In this document: piece after piece, positions 34,150 through 45,078 of the stretch
Layout: each line of letters starts with the position of its first letter
Numbering within the stretch: the stretch's first letter is position 1
Assembly (NCBI GenBank): GCA_003049485.1
Contig: PYST01000103.1
Coordinates: 1 to 64,000, forward strand
Source: Ophioceras dolichostomum
Taxonomy: Eukaryota > Ascomycota > Sordariomycetes > Magnaporthales > Ophioceraceae
Length of the DNA: 64,000 bases
Direction of reading: 5' to 3'
Program-made: the position numbers and the translations under genes
The notes under the pieces: generated by a model
Seen by the model: only the letters and a program-made list of their open reading frames with translations
Told to the model about the DNA's origin: nothing
The model's database searches: none

Positions 34150-34832
34150 ATGGCGGCCAACTTCGCCACGAAGAGATTGAGCAAAGAGCTCACCAAGGTA
34201 AGTGGATTTAACCCCTGTTGCGCTATTCTGCGTCTTTCAGCAATTCTCCATATTCTAACTGCGCCCCTTCACCCTGTTGCGCGTATGCAGATCGGCAACG
34301 GCCTCCCACCTGGCATCCAACTCGTGAGCGCCGACAATCTCGAGGAGTGGACTCTAGACATACAGGTCCTCGATGCCAATCCACTATACACCAACCAAAT
34401 TTACAGGTTGAAGTTCAGATTCGGCGCCTCGTACCCTATCGGTCCGTCCCTACCCGCCTCACTGCTACTGCCCCTGGGTCGAAACCGCAGCCCTTTGCGA
34501 CCGCCCCCCTTCGCTCATCGCTGGCTGGACTGCTAACCTAGTGACATTCTACGACGCGCATAGAACCGCCTGAGGTGGTCTTCGTGAAACTTTCGGATCG
34601 CCCCATCCCAATCCACCCTCACATCTACTCGAACGGAATCATCTGCCTGGACCTGTTGGGCCAGGCCGGGTGGAGCCCCGTCCAAAACGTCGAGAGCGTC
34701 TGCATGAGCCTACAGAGCATGCTGACGGGCAACACCAAGAACGAACGGCCGCCAGGCGATGAGGAGTTTGTCCGAGGCAACCGACTTCGGCCTAAGGACA
34801 TCGATTTCTACTACCATGACAATGATGTGTAG
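34150..34832 (+). CDS. Ubiquitin-conjugating enzyme E2, UBE2W type
   Basis: Three exons (34150-34197, 34291-34441, 34564-34832) give 155 residues; introns are GTAAGT..GCAG and GTCCGT..ATAG, and the second junction restores SYPIEPPEVVFV. The UBC fold is complete: an N-terminal helix (RLSKELTKI), the ENLEEWTLDIQVLD-type beta sheet, and the active-site block HPHIYSNGIICLDLLG with catalytic Cys94. Canonical E2s have HPN; here it is HPH with a downstream Asn90. That is the hallmark of UBE2W, which ubiquitinates protein N-termini and disordered termini. SPVQNVESVCMSLQSML and the short YYHDNDV tail also match that group. Substrates in fungi are largely unknown. Confidence 0.93.
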
Positions 34833-36168
34833 AACAAACATCAGCGCAGGCGACCAAAAGAGACGAACGGAGGCGAGCTGAGACCGAGAGCCGAAAATAG
34901 GGTCCTGATCCCTCATCGATTCTTTTCGAGTCTCGCGCTGTCTGCCATCTTAGACCGACCCGCGGCGGTGTGTGGTGTCGGCGACGACTGGGCGCTTGTC
35001 TCTTGCCCTCCTATGTTCACTCTGTCTTTATTTCTTTCTTCTCTTTTTGCCTCTCGCTTCTCTACCTTATCTCTCTTTATTTCTTGAGAACTGGTCGGTG
35101 TTTTAATCTGTCTTTTTGGGCCCCGGAACTGCATAACGACGAGGGGATGACTTACAACTAGGCTCGTCTGGGAAGCACTCACGAATTGGAGTTGGCATCG
35201 TGATTTTGAGCATTTCTTTACACCTACCTAGCCTACCTTCTACCTACCAACTCACCTACCTACCTAGGTAACCTACCTAGGCACTCAACCGGACCCTGCG
35301 CTCGCCTATGAAACAGTGTTTGGGAATCGCGAACAGAGGGACCAGTTTCCATTTGCGACTGTCGTTAACCCTCGGATTATCATCTCGAGAAGAATACAGT
35401 GAAGGGGTGGCGCGAACCTTGAAGCATAGAGAAAGGGATCGAGTTTTAGTACATTTTGTGACTTGCAGTCAACAGTACTGAGTCTCGCCTCGCGCTTCCG
35501 TGTTACTCGAGCATTCCGCTTCTCGTGAGAAACTCCAACAAGCTGGCAAACCTTCCACAGCATCCAAGGCTGGGGCACTGCGGCGAGCACGAGTGTTTAG
35601 CATGTGACGACATATGGTGCTAACACGCGGTGATGCCTGAGCCTAGTGAGTGAGAAGGTCACCAAAATTGCTTGTATGGATCTCGACTCTTAAGAGTTTG
35701 TTAGAAGGGAGATAATCAGGAATCGAACGTACATACCTACCCAGCTCTGGCAAAATTAACTTCTAGCAACCGTAAACTGACGGTGAACAACGAAGCCGGA
35801 ACCGTTGAAAGGAATAAATCTCAGTCAGCAGCAACATGGAATGGATAACGGGAAGCTGCATGACCACGCTGCTGCCGTGTAGACCCCAGGTGTGAACGCA
35901 TGGAGCTGAAGCCCTGTGCTCAGTGCTGTGGGTAACCATCGGAGGATGGAGGGGTCGTTGCTCCCGATTCTGCCGGCGCTAAGCCCAATTGGCGTAATCA
36001 CTGCCTACGGGGGGGGAGTGGCCTCCTGAGACATGGAAGCTCCCTCTTTCAAAGCTGCGCCATCCTGTCATCACAAGAACGCCTTCAGAACTGCCTATCC
36101 ATATCTCGAACTTGTCTAACCAGTCTCACCCGTTCGGCCTCCAGTTCGCATGGCGGGCTCATATCGCC
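34833..36168. other. Intergenic region between E2 gene and VPS33
   Basis: Both flanking genes read plus. A dense cluster of ACCTACCTAG/TAGGTA motifs lies at 35222-35282. No gene was recognised. The last 100 bases probably contain the VPS33 leader. An upstream ATG at 36150 in another frame could act as a short uORF. Confidence 0.6.
35222..35282. repeat. Cluster of ACCTACCTAG / TAGGTA motifs
   Basis: About eight copies of CCTAC or ACCTACCT lie within 60 bases, including inverted CCTAGGTAACC and CCTAGGC junctions. The same motif family recurs at many intergenic sites across the window (for example 9690, 28420, 60560, 60675 and 63205), as expected for a dispersed short repeat. Confidence 0.8.
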
Positions 36169-38682
36169 ATGGCTCCTCACGTCGGATTCGACACCGAACA
36201 GGTTAGAGACAAGGCCCGAAAAGATCTGCTGTATCTCCTTGAAGGCGTAAGTCAAGCTTCTGTCCCCCAAGGCCTGAGACCCTCCAGCCAAAGTCGACGC
36301 GACTCCCTCGCCCTCAACCAGCTACAACTGACTCGGACCAGGTTCGCGGGAAAAAAAACCTGGTGATTGAGCGGAGTCTCGCCGGCCCGATCGGCCTCAT
36401 CGTCAAAGTCTCGACGCTACAAGACTACGGTGTCGACAAATTCTTTTTCCTGGAGAGCAGAAACGCAGGAACAAGCCAGCGAAATGTTGTCTTCATTGCG
36501 CGGGGCGAGTGCGCCCGCAACACTCAGGAAATCGCAGGTTAGAAACGCGCCATAATTTACCTATACTCGACATTGCTCTTTGTCTTCTTCCCTCCTCCAA
36601 TCTAGTTTTTAGGGGGAGGAGCAAAACTTCCTTCCAAAGCAACCCATTTCTCTTTTCGTCGCACATATAAATACGAGGCTCAAAAGTAGACATCGATGAA
36701 TCCTACCACCGCTCTTCGGTTGTCAGTCAACGAGCCATAGATGAAGCAGATAGACCAGCACGATCCTATAGCGTCACTTATCGTCGAAAGACATGCCGTA
36801 GATGCCATCATAACGTCGCTGACATTTCAACCTTAACTCTCCTATTTTCAGATCAGATCCGACGACTCCAACGTGAAAGCCAGACTGGTCATGACTTCCA
36901 CATCTTCTGGGTCCCCCGCCGAACATCCATGTCCGACAAGCTGCTGGAAGAGGCCGGCGTGCTGGGCGACGTAAGCATCGCGGAGCTGCCGCTCCTCTTC
37001 TTCCCGCTCGAGAAAGACGTGCTCTCGCTAGAGCTGGAGGACGCCTTCGAGGACCTGTATCTGGCCAAGGACCCAACCCCCCTCTTCCTGATGGCACGCG
37101 CCCTCATGGGCATCCAGCAGAAACACGGCCTCTTCCCCCGGATAATCGGCAAGGGCGACAACGCCAGACGCGTGGCTGAGCTCCTCTCCCGCATGCGCCA
37201 GGAGCTTCTTGCGGGCGAGGACGCGAGCGACAGAGTCGGCCTTAACCCGAGCACGACGACCGAGAGCGTGATCATCATAGATCGGGAGGTCGACCCGGTC
37301 ACGCCCCTGCTCACGCAGCTGACGTACGAGGGCCTGATCGACGAAGTATTCGAGATCCGTCACAACCAGACCGACGTCGACTCGACAGTTGTCGGAGCCC
37401 CTCCACCCATCCAGAGCACATCGACTGCGCCGACGGCGGGCGTCCCCACAAGGAAGCGCAAGGTTCAGCTGGACTCGTCCGACAAACTATTCGCCCAGCT
37501 CCGCGACTCGAACTTCAGCGTGGTCGGCGGCGTGTTGAGCAAGGTCGCCAGGCGGCTCCAGAGCGATTACGATAGCAGACATGCTACCAAGACCACGGCG
37601 GAGCTCAAGGCCTTCGTCCAGAAGCTCCCCGGGTATCAGGCAGAGCAGGCAAGCCTGAAGATCCACACAGGGCTGACGGAGGAGATAATCGCATACACCG
37701 ACACAGACCTGTTCAATAGGCTACTGGAGGTGGAGCAGAACCTCTTCTTCGGGTTTGACCCGTCGCTCGAGGCAATTGAGGAGCTCATCGCGTGCGAGAC
37801 CGCCTTGCCAAAGGTTCTCCGGCTGTTGTGTGTATACTCGTGTCTCTCGGGCGGAATCCCTATGAAGGATTTCGACTACATCAGGAGGCTGGTGCTCGGG
37901 GGCTACGGGTACCAGCACCTGCTCACGCTGCACAACCTCGAGAAGCTGCAGCTCTTCCTGTCCCGGGCGTCGCCGCTGGCAAGCATGATCCCCATGGCAG
38001 CCGGCGGCGCGGGATCCTCCCAGGCGTCGTCGGGGACCAAGACGAACTACACGTACCTCCGCAAGCAGCTGCGGATGAACGTCGAGGAGGTCAACGTCAA
38101 CGACCCGAGCGACGTGGCCTACACGTACAGCGTCTACGCCCCGCTCTCCATCCGCCTCGTCCAGTGCGTGCTGCAGAAGCAGTACCTGCTCAAGATCACC
38201 AGGGGCAACGGCGTCACGGGGATCGGCGTGGGGGGAGTCGGGTCGTCCCAGGGGTGGAAGGGCTTCGACGAGGCCGTGAGGCACGTCCGGGGCGCCACGT
38301 TCGACGAGGTCCAGAAGGGCGAGGACAAGGCCGTCAAGGCCCGGGCGCTGCTGTCCGGGAACAGCGGGGAGAAGAAGACGGTGTTTGTGGTGTTTGTCGG
38401 CGGTATCACTTTTACGGAGATCGCTGCTTTGAGGTTCATCGCGAAGAAGGAAGAAGGTACGTCTATCTAACTGCCATTCATCATTCACTCTGCTCCTGGA
38501 CCTCCCTCGGTAATCTCTCGCTTGGTCATCTCATCATCCCATTAACCTGTGTGTCGGATACAGCCCGCATCAATATTGTCATCTGCACGACTTCGATTAT
38601 AAGCGGCAACAAGATTATGGCGTCCGCGATAGAGAAGGGATCGTTCGGGAGCAGGGAGGAGGCGCGTGCCTCGGAGTCATAG
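36169..38682 (+). CDS. vps33: Vacuolar sorting Sec1/Munc18 protein Vps33 (HOPS/CORVET)
   Basis: Four exons (36169-36246, 36342-36537, 36852-38456, 38564-38682) give 665 residues; all junctions preserve conserved sequence, for example LLEG-VRGKKNLVIERSL and EIA-DQIRRLQRESQ. The Sec1-like fold is evident: STLQDYGVDKFFFLES and NVVFIARGEC in domain 1, HIFWVPRRT and PLLFFPLEKDVLSLEL next, ESVIIIDREVDPVTPLLTQL (the SM signature) at about residue 250, and VFVVFVGGITFTEIAALRF near the C-terminus. Vps33 clasps SNARE bundles inside the HOPS and CORVET tethers and is needed for vacuole fusion and endosome traffic. A Ser/Thr/Pro insert follows the SM signature. The ATG at 36169 fits the family start MAPHVGFDTEQV. 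Confidence 0.95.
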
Positions 38683-40652
38683 CTGGAAGAGTTTGATTGG
38701 AATTCCCGTCGTTCGAGATGGAAGCCTTACGTGAAGATTAGGGGTAACTGCTTCGTTTTAGGATTTAATTCTTACAATACCTAATAATGTCAACTACCTC
38801 TCCCTGTCGCTTGGCCGTCTACCCTTAAAATTGTGTCGTATATTTTGGGTTATTGGAATTGGAACGGTACATGTAAAACTCGTGAAGCGAGGTGAGTGAG
38901 TATCTACCCAGCCGAGCGTCGCCGACTGGTGTTGTTCTTAGGGTCTCACGTGATGCGTCATGTCGTAGATTTTGAGTCCCAGACCCGAATCGTCGTGGTT
39001 CGAGACTTCAGCACCGTATTATGTGCTTGAAGGAGATGTCGATCATTACTGATCCACACAAGACGTTTGTCCTTGTGATACTGTTCCTGTAGAGCAAGCA
39101 TCAAATCGTTGACACCCAATTGCGGACGAATTGGCAGTAATTGTGCGGAACTGCTCAGCCGGTTGGATCCGAGGACTCGAGGCAAGTTGGCCCCCCCCCC
39201 CCCTTCAGCAGCCCAGGGATGGAGTTGACCCTTTGCTTGGCATCTACGGCTCAGTCTTCCACTCCTTGCCTCTGGCATCCCCCCTGGAGATAATGGCTGT
39301 GTATTGAGAGAAGATATCTGGCGATTGCTGTGGCATCCCATTGCTAATTACGCTGAAGAAACAGGTAACTGCCTATACCAACACTCCTTTGCCGGCGGGT
39401 GGCAGACGATGAAGACCCAGATCGGTATTGGTCAATGAGAAGATTTGGTAGCATAAGCCACCACAAGAGGCTCGCCTTGACCTGCGGATATTTCCACACT
39501 ACAACCCCCTCCATCCAGCCACCACCGACACGATGAGAAGAGGTTCACGACGTCGCCTGTTGAGACACAAAATTGGACTTGGAAAGGGAGAATCGGGCTT
39601 GGGCTCGCCACATATATCGTCGTCTCCGCCGCCACCACCAGTGGGCTCATCCTCGGCCGCTAGCGATCTCACAATCCCGCCGAAACAACAGCAGCAGCAT
39701 CATCTGGCCCCTGCGGAGGGTCCATCACTCAACAATTATACAAGACAACATCCACCACGACCACGACCGCAAACAGCAACACCTCAGCCTGCCGAAGCTG
39801 CGGCTCCTCGGTCTTTTCCAACCACTAGACTTCGATCATCCCATATTCGTCGAACGCCGGCTGCAATTGTGCGGGGCGGCAAGTCAGATTCCAGCTCTGA
39901 GGATATCATCCCTGAGATTGTTGTCCGAACAGACGGGATGGAGATCGTCGACCTGGCGGACAACCCAAGGTGTGTAGAAGTTCAATGTCAAGTGCCTCGT
40001 AGTCTTCATTTATATTACCCGACAGACATAGCACCTGTGACCCGTGACGGCCTATCCATTTTCCTGCCCATCGACCATCACAAGCCGTGGCATCTGCGCT
40101 TTTTCGCTTTTTTTGGGCTATGATTTTTCTTCTGCGATGTCGTTGGGATGTACTTTCCGTTTACTGTGTACTGGCCTCCGTCCGGCCTTGTTGCCCCGTC
40201 CTTCCACAACACCGACTCACCGTCCGTCCTTCCCCCGTCTTCCCGTTTCGCGTCTCCACTCGGCCCCAAAATCGAAAGCTTCACTCGCGCGAAAAATTCA
40301 CATCTGTCGTTTCGTTCGCCTCTATACTTGCCCACGTCAACACCCACCACGCCCACAACTTCCCGAATCCCATCCTAGCTCAAGTTAAAATCACCCCACC
40401 ACTGTTTCTCCCTCCACCTCCTCACCGTCCACTATCTACTTCCATGTCGCCCACCATCGACATCGGACATCGGACATCACCATCTTTACCGTCTCTCTAG
40501 TCCTGGGCTTCTTCGTCGAGTCTGTAACTATCGTCTCGAGCATCATCCCGTGGCTCCATGCCTCGTTCATATCTCGGCAGAACTGACCATGTATTAGTCC
40601 CGTTGATAGCCCGGCACACCCTGAGCCTCTTCCTAAACATCTCCTCTCCGCC
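38683..40652. other. Intergenic region with leader of the LSD1-type gene
   Basis: About 2 kb. A 13-base poly-C run lies at 39191-39203. One open frame, 39533-39969, looks more protein-like than background and is listed separately. From 40100 to 40640 the strand is C/T- and A/C-rich and probably forms the leader of the demethylase gene. Confidence 0.55.
39533..39969 (+). CDS. Candidate first exon of an unrecognised gene
   Basis: An ATG-started frame of 145 codons runs to a possible donor (AG|GTGTGT at 39970). It begins with a basic stretch (MRRGSRRRLLRHKIG), continues Ser/Pro/Gln-rich, and ends in RGGKSDSSSEDIIPEIVV and RTDGMEIVDLADNP, which read like real acidic protein segments. I could not find a convincing second exon or stop context. 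It may be part of a poorly conserved gene, an alternative 5' exon of the demethylase downstream, or chance. Confidence 0.25.
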
Positions 40653-43600
40653 ATGGCACAAGAAGTCCGGCCATCCCTGACATCGTCTTTGTCTGCAATG
40701 AGCGACGACTCGGATCTTTCATCCCTGTCGTCAATCTCTAGTAAGGCTACGACACCGGTAGACTTGGATGGCTCGAAGGAGTTGGCTCCTACTATGGACG
40801 TTGACGCCCCACAATCGGCTGTCACTACGATATCTCCCGCTTCTCAGCCCTCAGCTGAGATACCACAACCTGAGATACCAGAACCTTCCCGGCCTAGGGC
40901 TCTCTCCGAGTCTCTCCAGGAGCCTCGTGCTCAGACTCCACCTACCCAGTCGAAGCCGCTCCCCGAGCCTATACTTCCGTCTCTAGAACCCCAGCAACCG
41001 CGGCTACAAGACCCCCCACCACGCCCAGAAAAGTTCAAGATCAGACAGGGTCCCAGGCGGAGGTACGATGTTCGGCCAAGACTGTCAATACCATCAGATC
41101 TCTCGCTTCCTGAGTATGCCATGCAGTGCATCGCGGCAGCAGAGTCGTCAAGGCTGAACCCGTACGCGCTGCATCAGGACGAGTACCTGATGTTGAGGGA
41201 CCATATCAGCCACGCCCAAATCACAACCTACCTCAACATCCGCAATGGCATCTTGAGGCTTTGGGTGCGCAATCCAGATGTGTCAGTCACTCGTGAGGAA
41301 GCCATAGGCTGTGCCAAGGACAGCCGCTGGTTCGACGTTGCCAACGTGTGCTTCGACTGGCTGGCCCGAGAAGGCTTCATCAACTTCGGATGTGCTGAAG
41401 TCCGTTTGTCTCGGAAGTATCACGTGAGCAGCTCCAACCAGGGCCAAGGGGAGGGCAACAAAGACGACAAGAGGAAGACGGTTGTGGTCATCGGGGCCGG
41501 TTTGGCCGGGCTGGGTTGCGCCCGGAATTTGCACTCGCTGTTCGCGCAGTACGCTAAGAGGTTCCGCGAACGGGATGAGCAGCCGCCGAGGATTGTCGTC
41601 CTCGAGGCCAGGAACCGGGTGGGAGGCAGAGTCTACTCACGTGCGCTCAAAACGAAGCCGGCGTTCGAGCCCAAGACCTACCGTAGCACGCGACATAGCG
41701 CGGAAATGGGAGGCATGATCGTGACCGGTTTCGAAAGGGGCAACCCCATCAACATTCTTATCAGGGGTCAGCTTGGCCTTACATACCACACTCTACGGCC
41801 GGACACCATCCTCTACGACTCTAGCGGCAAGCCTGTGGACTCCAACAGGGACCAGTTGGTTGAGCAGCTGTACAACGACTGTCTCGACCGAGTCAGCGAG
41901 TATAAGTTCAAGCTGCCCATGCCCAAACTGCTGGAGGGCAATCGAGATCTCATCAACGAAGGCAAGGACAGCTCTGCCGAGGTCGTCAAGACAATCAGCT
42001 ACGTAGAGGAGACGACAGCAGCGCAGCCACACGCGCTGCCAGTGTCTCAGCAGAACATTGCTCCCCGAGTCGATATGGTGCCCGTGTCGTCCGATCGCGT
42101 CACGGGGCGGGTCCACGTCGAACCGGGTACTCCCGGCGCCACGAAGGCAGCTCAAAAGGCGAAGCTGATGGGGTGGCCGCTCAAGAGCGGCGTCAGCGAC
42201 GACAGGGATATCAACCTTGACTCGGCCACACAGCAACCCGGTGCGACACTGGGCTCGGTGTTGGACGACGCCATCATGCAATACAAGGACATTGTCGACC
42301 TCAACGCGCAGGACATGCGGCTTATCGGCTGGCACATTGCCAACTTGGAATACAGCAACGCCGCCAACCAGAACCAGCTCAGTCTGAAAGGCTGGGATCT
42401 CGACATGGGCAACGAGTGGGAGGGCCGCCACACCATGATCATCGGCGGGTACCAGAACCTGGCCCTAGGTCTTGCACAGTACCCCACGCCGCTACAAATA
42501 GAGTACAAAAAAGAAGTGAGCGCTATCAAGGCTGTCCGTTCTCGAACTTCCGTTGGACCCAATGCGGATGCAGCTCCTGAGCCAGAACCAGAGCACAAGC
42601 CCAACCCCGAACTCGAGCCTTGCACATTCACCATACAGTGCTCAGACGGCACCTCCGTTCACGCAGACTACGTCGTGAACACCATCCCACTAGGCGTGTT
42701 GAAACACAAGGACGTCGAGTTTCAGCCTCCCTTGCCGACCTGGAAGACAGATGCCGTCGGCCGAATCGGCTATGGTGTGCTCAACAAGGTCATCCTGGTG
42801 TACCACGAGCCCTTCTGGGACAAGGACAAAGACATTTTCGGGGTTCTGCGGGAGCCAGCAGGTGGCGACGGTAACGGCAACGCCAACATCACGCACCCTC
42901 GAGACCACTCCTCCCAGCGAGGCCGCTTCTTCCAGTGGTTCAACGTGTCGCACACGAGCGGCCTGCCCACGCTTCTGGCGCTCATGGCCGGCGACGCGGC
43001 CTTCGACACGGAGCGGGCCAGCAACGACGACCTCGTGCGCGAGGCCACGGGGGTCCTGCGGTCGGTGTTCGGCCCCGCCGTCCCGGAGCCGGCCGAGGCC
43101 GTCGTCACGCGCTGGGTCTCGGACCGCTTCGCCCGGGGGAGCTACTCGTCCGCTGGGCCCAACATGCGGATCGACGACTACGACCTCATGTCCCGCCCCG
43201 TGGGCAACCACTTCTTCGCGGGCGAGCACACGAGCGCCACGCACCCGGCCACGGTCCACGGCGCGTACCTCACGGGCCTGCGCGCCGCGTCCGAGGTGCT
43301 CGGCGCGATCCTGGGCCCCATCGAGATCCCCACGCCGCTGATCATCCCCAAGGACTTCTCCGCGTCCGCCAACCTGATGTCGTCCGCCTCGCTGCTGCTG
43401 AAGCGCAAGTCCTCCTCCTCCTCGCAGGTGGTCGACCCGCGTAGGGAGGCGGAGGAGGCGCACGAGGCCAAGGTGCTGGCGCACATCCGCTCCAGGCTGG
43501 GCGAGTACCCCCTCGAGCCCGCGAGGGTCACGGCCAAGGCCCACCTGCTGTTTGGGCGCGCCAACTTCGAAGCCGCGCGCGAGAAGTGCCTCGAGGGCAG

Positions 43601-44168
43601 GCGGCCGGGGAAGCCCAAGCCGACGGCGAGCGAGGTGCGGTCCATGGCGGCCAAGATGTGGAACGCCGCGAATGAGGAGACGCGGAGACCGTTCGTCGAG
43701 CAACTGCAGGGGCTGAAGGAGGAGCACGCGCGCGCGATGGTGGAGTTCAAGGTCACGGTGGCGGAGTATAATCGCCGGGCGGAGGAGGTTAGAGCTGGAT
43801 ATGAGAGGGAGCATCCGAGGCCGTTTTCTACGGTGGGACCCCCCGCTTCCACTGCTGCTGTTGCTACTGCCGGCGCTGTGAATGCGGCTGGGGCGGCTTC
43901 GTCGTTGTCGTCGTTGTCGTCGACGCCAGGCACGCCGGCTGCTGCTGGTGCTGCTTCTGCTTCTGCTTCTGCCGCTACCCCTACGCCTACCCCTGCCCCG
44001 ACTACCCCTGCGCCTGCGACTCCGGCCTCTGCTTCGGCCGGGGGCGGTAGTGGCGCGGCGCCCTCGCCTAGAGAGGGCCGTCGTCGGCGGTCTGGTAGGG
44101 GGGCGGCTGCGACTACCGGGTCGAGTGCTGGAAAGGAGGACAGCGATGTCGAAATGGTGGACGTTTGA
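40653..44168 (+). CDS. LSD1-type histone lysine demethylase (SWIRM, amine oxidase, HMG box)
   Basis: A single uninterrupted 1171-codon frame. Residues 1-140 are acidic, Ser/Pro-rich and disordered. A SWIRM domain (about 146-250) includes SLPEYAMQCIAAAESSRLNP. The FAD dinucleotide-binding motif VVVIGAGLAGLGCARNL starts at about 276. The amine oxidase core contains IGYGVLNKVILVYHEPFW, whose Lys712 matches the flavin-contacting Lys of LSD1, and ends with FFAGEHTSATHPATVHGAYL. An HMG box (about 955-1035) follows, then an Ala/Pro/Thr-rich tail ending in an acidic SDVEMVDV. The family oxidatively demethylates mono- and dimethyl-lysine of histone H3. The LSD1 Tower coiled coil that binds CoREST is not visible; a Pro/Gly-rich linker replaces it. 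The SWIRM-AO-HMG layout matches fission yeast Lsd1/Lsd2. Confidence 0.93.
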   Translation: MAQEVRPSLTSSLSAMSDDSDLSSLSSISSKATTPVDLDGSKELAPTMDVDAPQSAVTTISPASQPSAEIPQPEIPEPSRPRALSESLQEPRAQTPPTQSKPLPEPILPSLEPQQPRLQDPPPRPEKFKIRQGPRRRYDVRPRLSIPSDLSLPEYAMQCIAAAESSRLNPYALHQDEYLMLRDHISHAQITTYLNIRNGILRLWVRNPDVSVTREEAIGCAKDSRWFDVANVCFDWLAREGFINFGCAEVRLSRKYHVSSSNQGQGEGNKDDKRKTVVVIGAGLAGLGCARNLHSLFAQYAKRFRERDEQPPRIVVLEARNRVGGRVYSRALKTKPAFEPKTYRSTRHSAEMGGMIVTGFERGNPINILIRGQLGLTYHTLRPDTILYDSSGKPVDSNRDQLVEQLYNDCLDRVSEYKFKLPMPKLLEGNRDLINEGKDSSAEVVKTISYVEETTAAQPHALPVSQQNIAPRVDMVPVSSDRVTGRVHVEPGTPGATKAAQKAKLMGWPLKSGVSDDRDINLDSATQQPGATLGSVLDDAIMQYKDIVDLNAQDMRLIGWHIANLEYSNAANQNQLSLKGWDLDMGNEWEGRHTMIIGGYQNLALGLAQYPTPLQIEYKKEVSAIKAVRSRTSVGPNADAAPEPEPEHKPNPELEPCTFTIQCSDGTSVHADYVVNTIPLGVLKHKDVEFQPPLPTWKTDAVGRIGYGVLNKVILVYHEPFWDKDKDIFGVLREPAGGDGNGNANITHPRDHSSQRGRFFQWFNVSHTSGLPTLLALMAGDAAFDTERASNDDLVREATGVLRSVFGPAVPEPAEAVVTRWVSDRFARGSYSSAGPNMRIDDYDLMSRPVGNHFFAGEHTSATHPATVHGAYLTGLRAASEVLGAILGPIEIPTPLIIPKDFSASANLMSSASLLLKRKSSSSSQVVDPRREAEEAHEAKVLAHIRSRLGEYPLEPARVTAKAHLLFGRANFEAAREKCLEGRRPGKPKPTASEVRSMAAKMWNAANEETRRPFVEQLQGLKEEHARAMVEFKVTVAEYNRRAEEVRAGYEREHPRPFSTVGPPASTAAVATAGAVNAAGAASSLSSLSSTPGTPAAAGAASASASAATPTPTPAPTTPAPATPASASAGGGSGAAPSPREGRRRRSGRGAAATTGSSAGKEDSDVEMVDV

Positions 44169-45078
44169 TGACAAATCGATCGATCGGTCCTTGCTTTCTT
44201 TACCTCAGAGAAAGGAAAGGTGAGATCAAGAAAGGGGCTGGTTGGTAACAATCTAAAAACAGGAGTTGTGTGCGAGTCTATTCGGCTGTGTTTCCGTCAC
44301 TTTTTTCCTACTATTTGCCCCCTCTCCCCGTTTGTTTTCTCCCAACTTCCCCAGCCTGGTAATAGGGCGGCATAGCGTTTGTTTTTCTTTTCGATCTTTT
44401 ATTTTCGTCCCAGCATTTCCGGTTAATCCATTCTTGTTATTTTTCTTTTCGTTAATTCATCTCATCGGCGCGGCTCAAAACGCTTTGCTTGCCTGCTTCT
44501 TTTCAAAACAGGGTCTTTTTTCTCTGTATTTTCTTTCTCCTCTGCTCTCTCTTCCAGGGGTCGTGAGGGGGTGGACGGTTTGAGGACGCGGCGGGATGTA
44601 CATGTATCTGTGGGGGGAGCTTTGCTGGCTGTATGTATGCTGTTTTCGCATAGGATGAGCAGTAATTTTTCCCGATTCACTCGAATAAATCCTTCGGCCC
44701 TTCATTCATGTTTGCGCTTGCTCCTTGCCCTCTTGCTCGAACCGATAGTCGGCGTCAACAGACTTAGACGGATACTTGTAAGTCTAGCTGTGTCTCTCCT
44801 CGTCTCTCCAAACCAGTATATTCTACTGTCTCTCTAATAAACACATGGATAGGTAGATGCCACCTTTGAGATGTGCGGCTTTGGTACACAAATGGAAGGG
44901 GGTGTTTAAGTTGGTTGTATGGCAGAAAACCATCGTTTCCGTATTTTGATGCGTAGGATAGCCGAGGGAAGTGAATGCGTTTTTTTGTCCGAAGTGCCAG
45001 AAAATCGAGGCCTCAACAAAAAGAGATTCACTCCACGCAAGATGTCTACCTACCATCCACGACCACCACACTCCTATT
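44169..45078. other. Intergenic region between convergent genes
   Basis: This is the 3' flank of the demethylase (plus) and ATP synthase gamma (minus). It is T-rich on the plus strand from 44280 to 44560. No gene was recognised. Confidence 0.6.

Noticed and set aside
42690..44174. Long minus-strand frames (494 and 357 codons) opposite the LSD1-type gene.
   Set aside because: Antisense shadows of the intronless demethylase, Arg/Gly-rich and without motifs.
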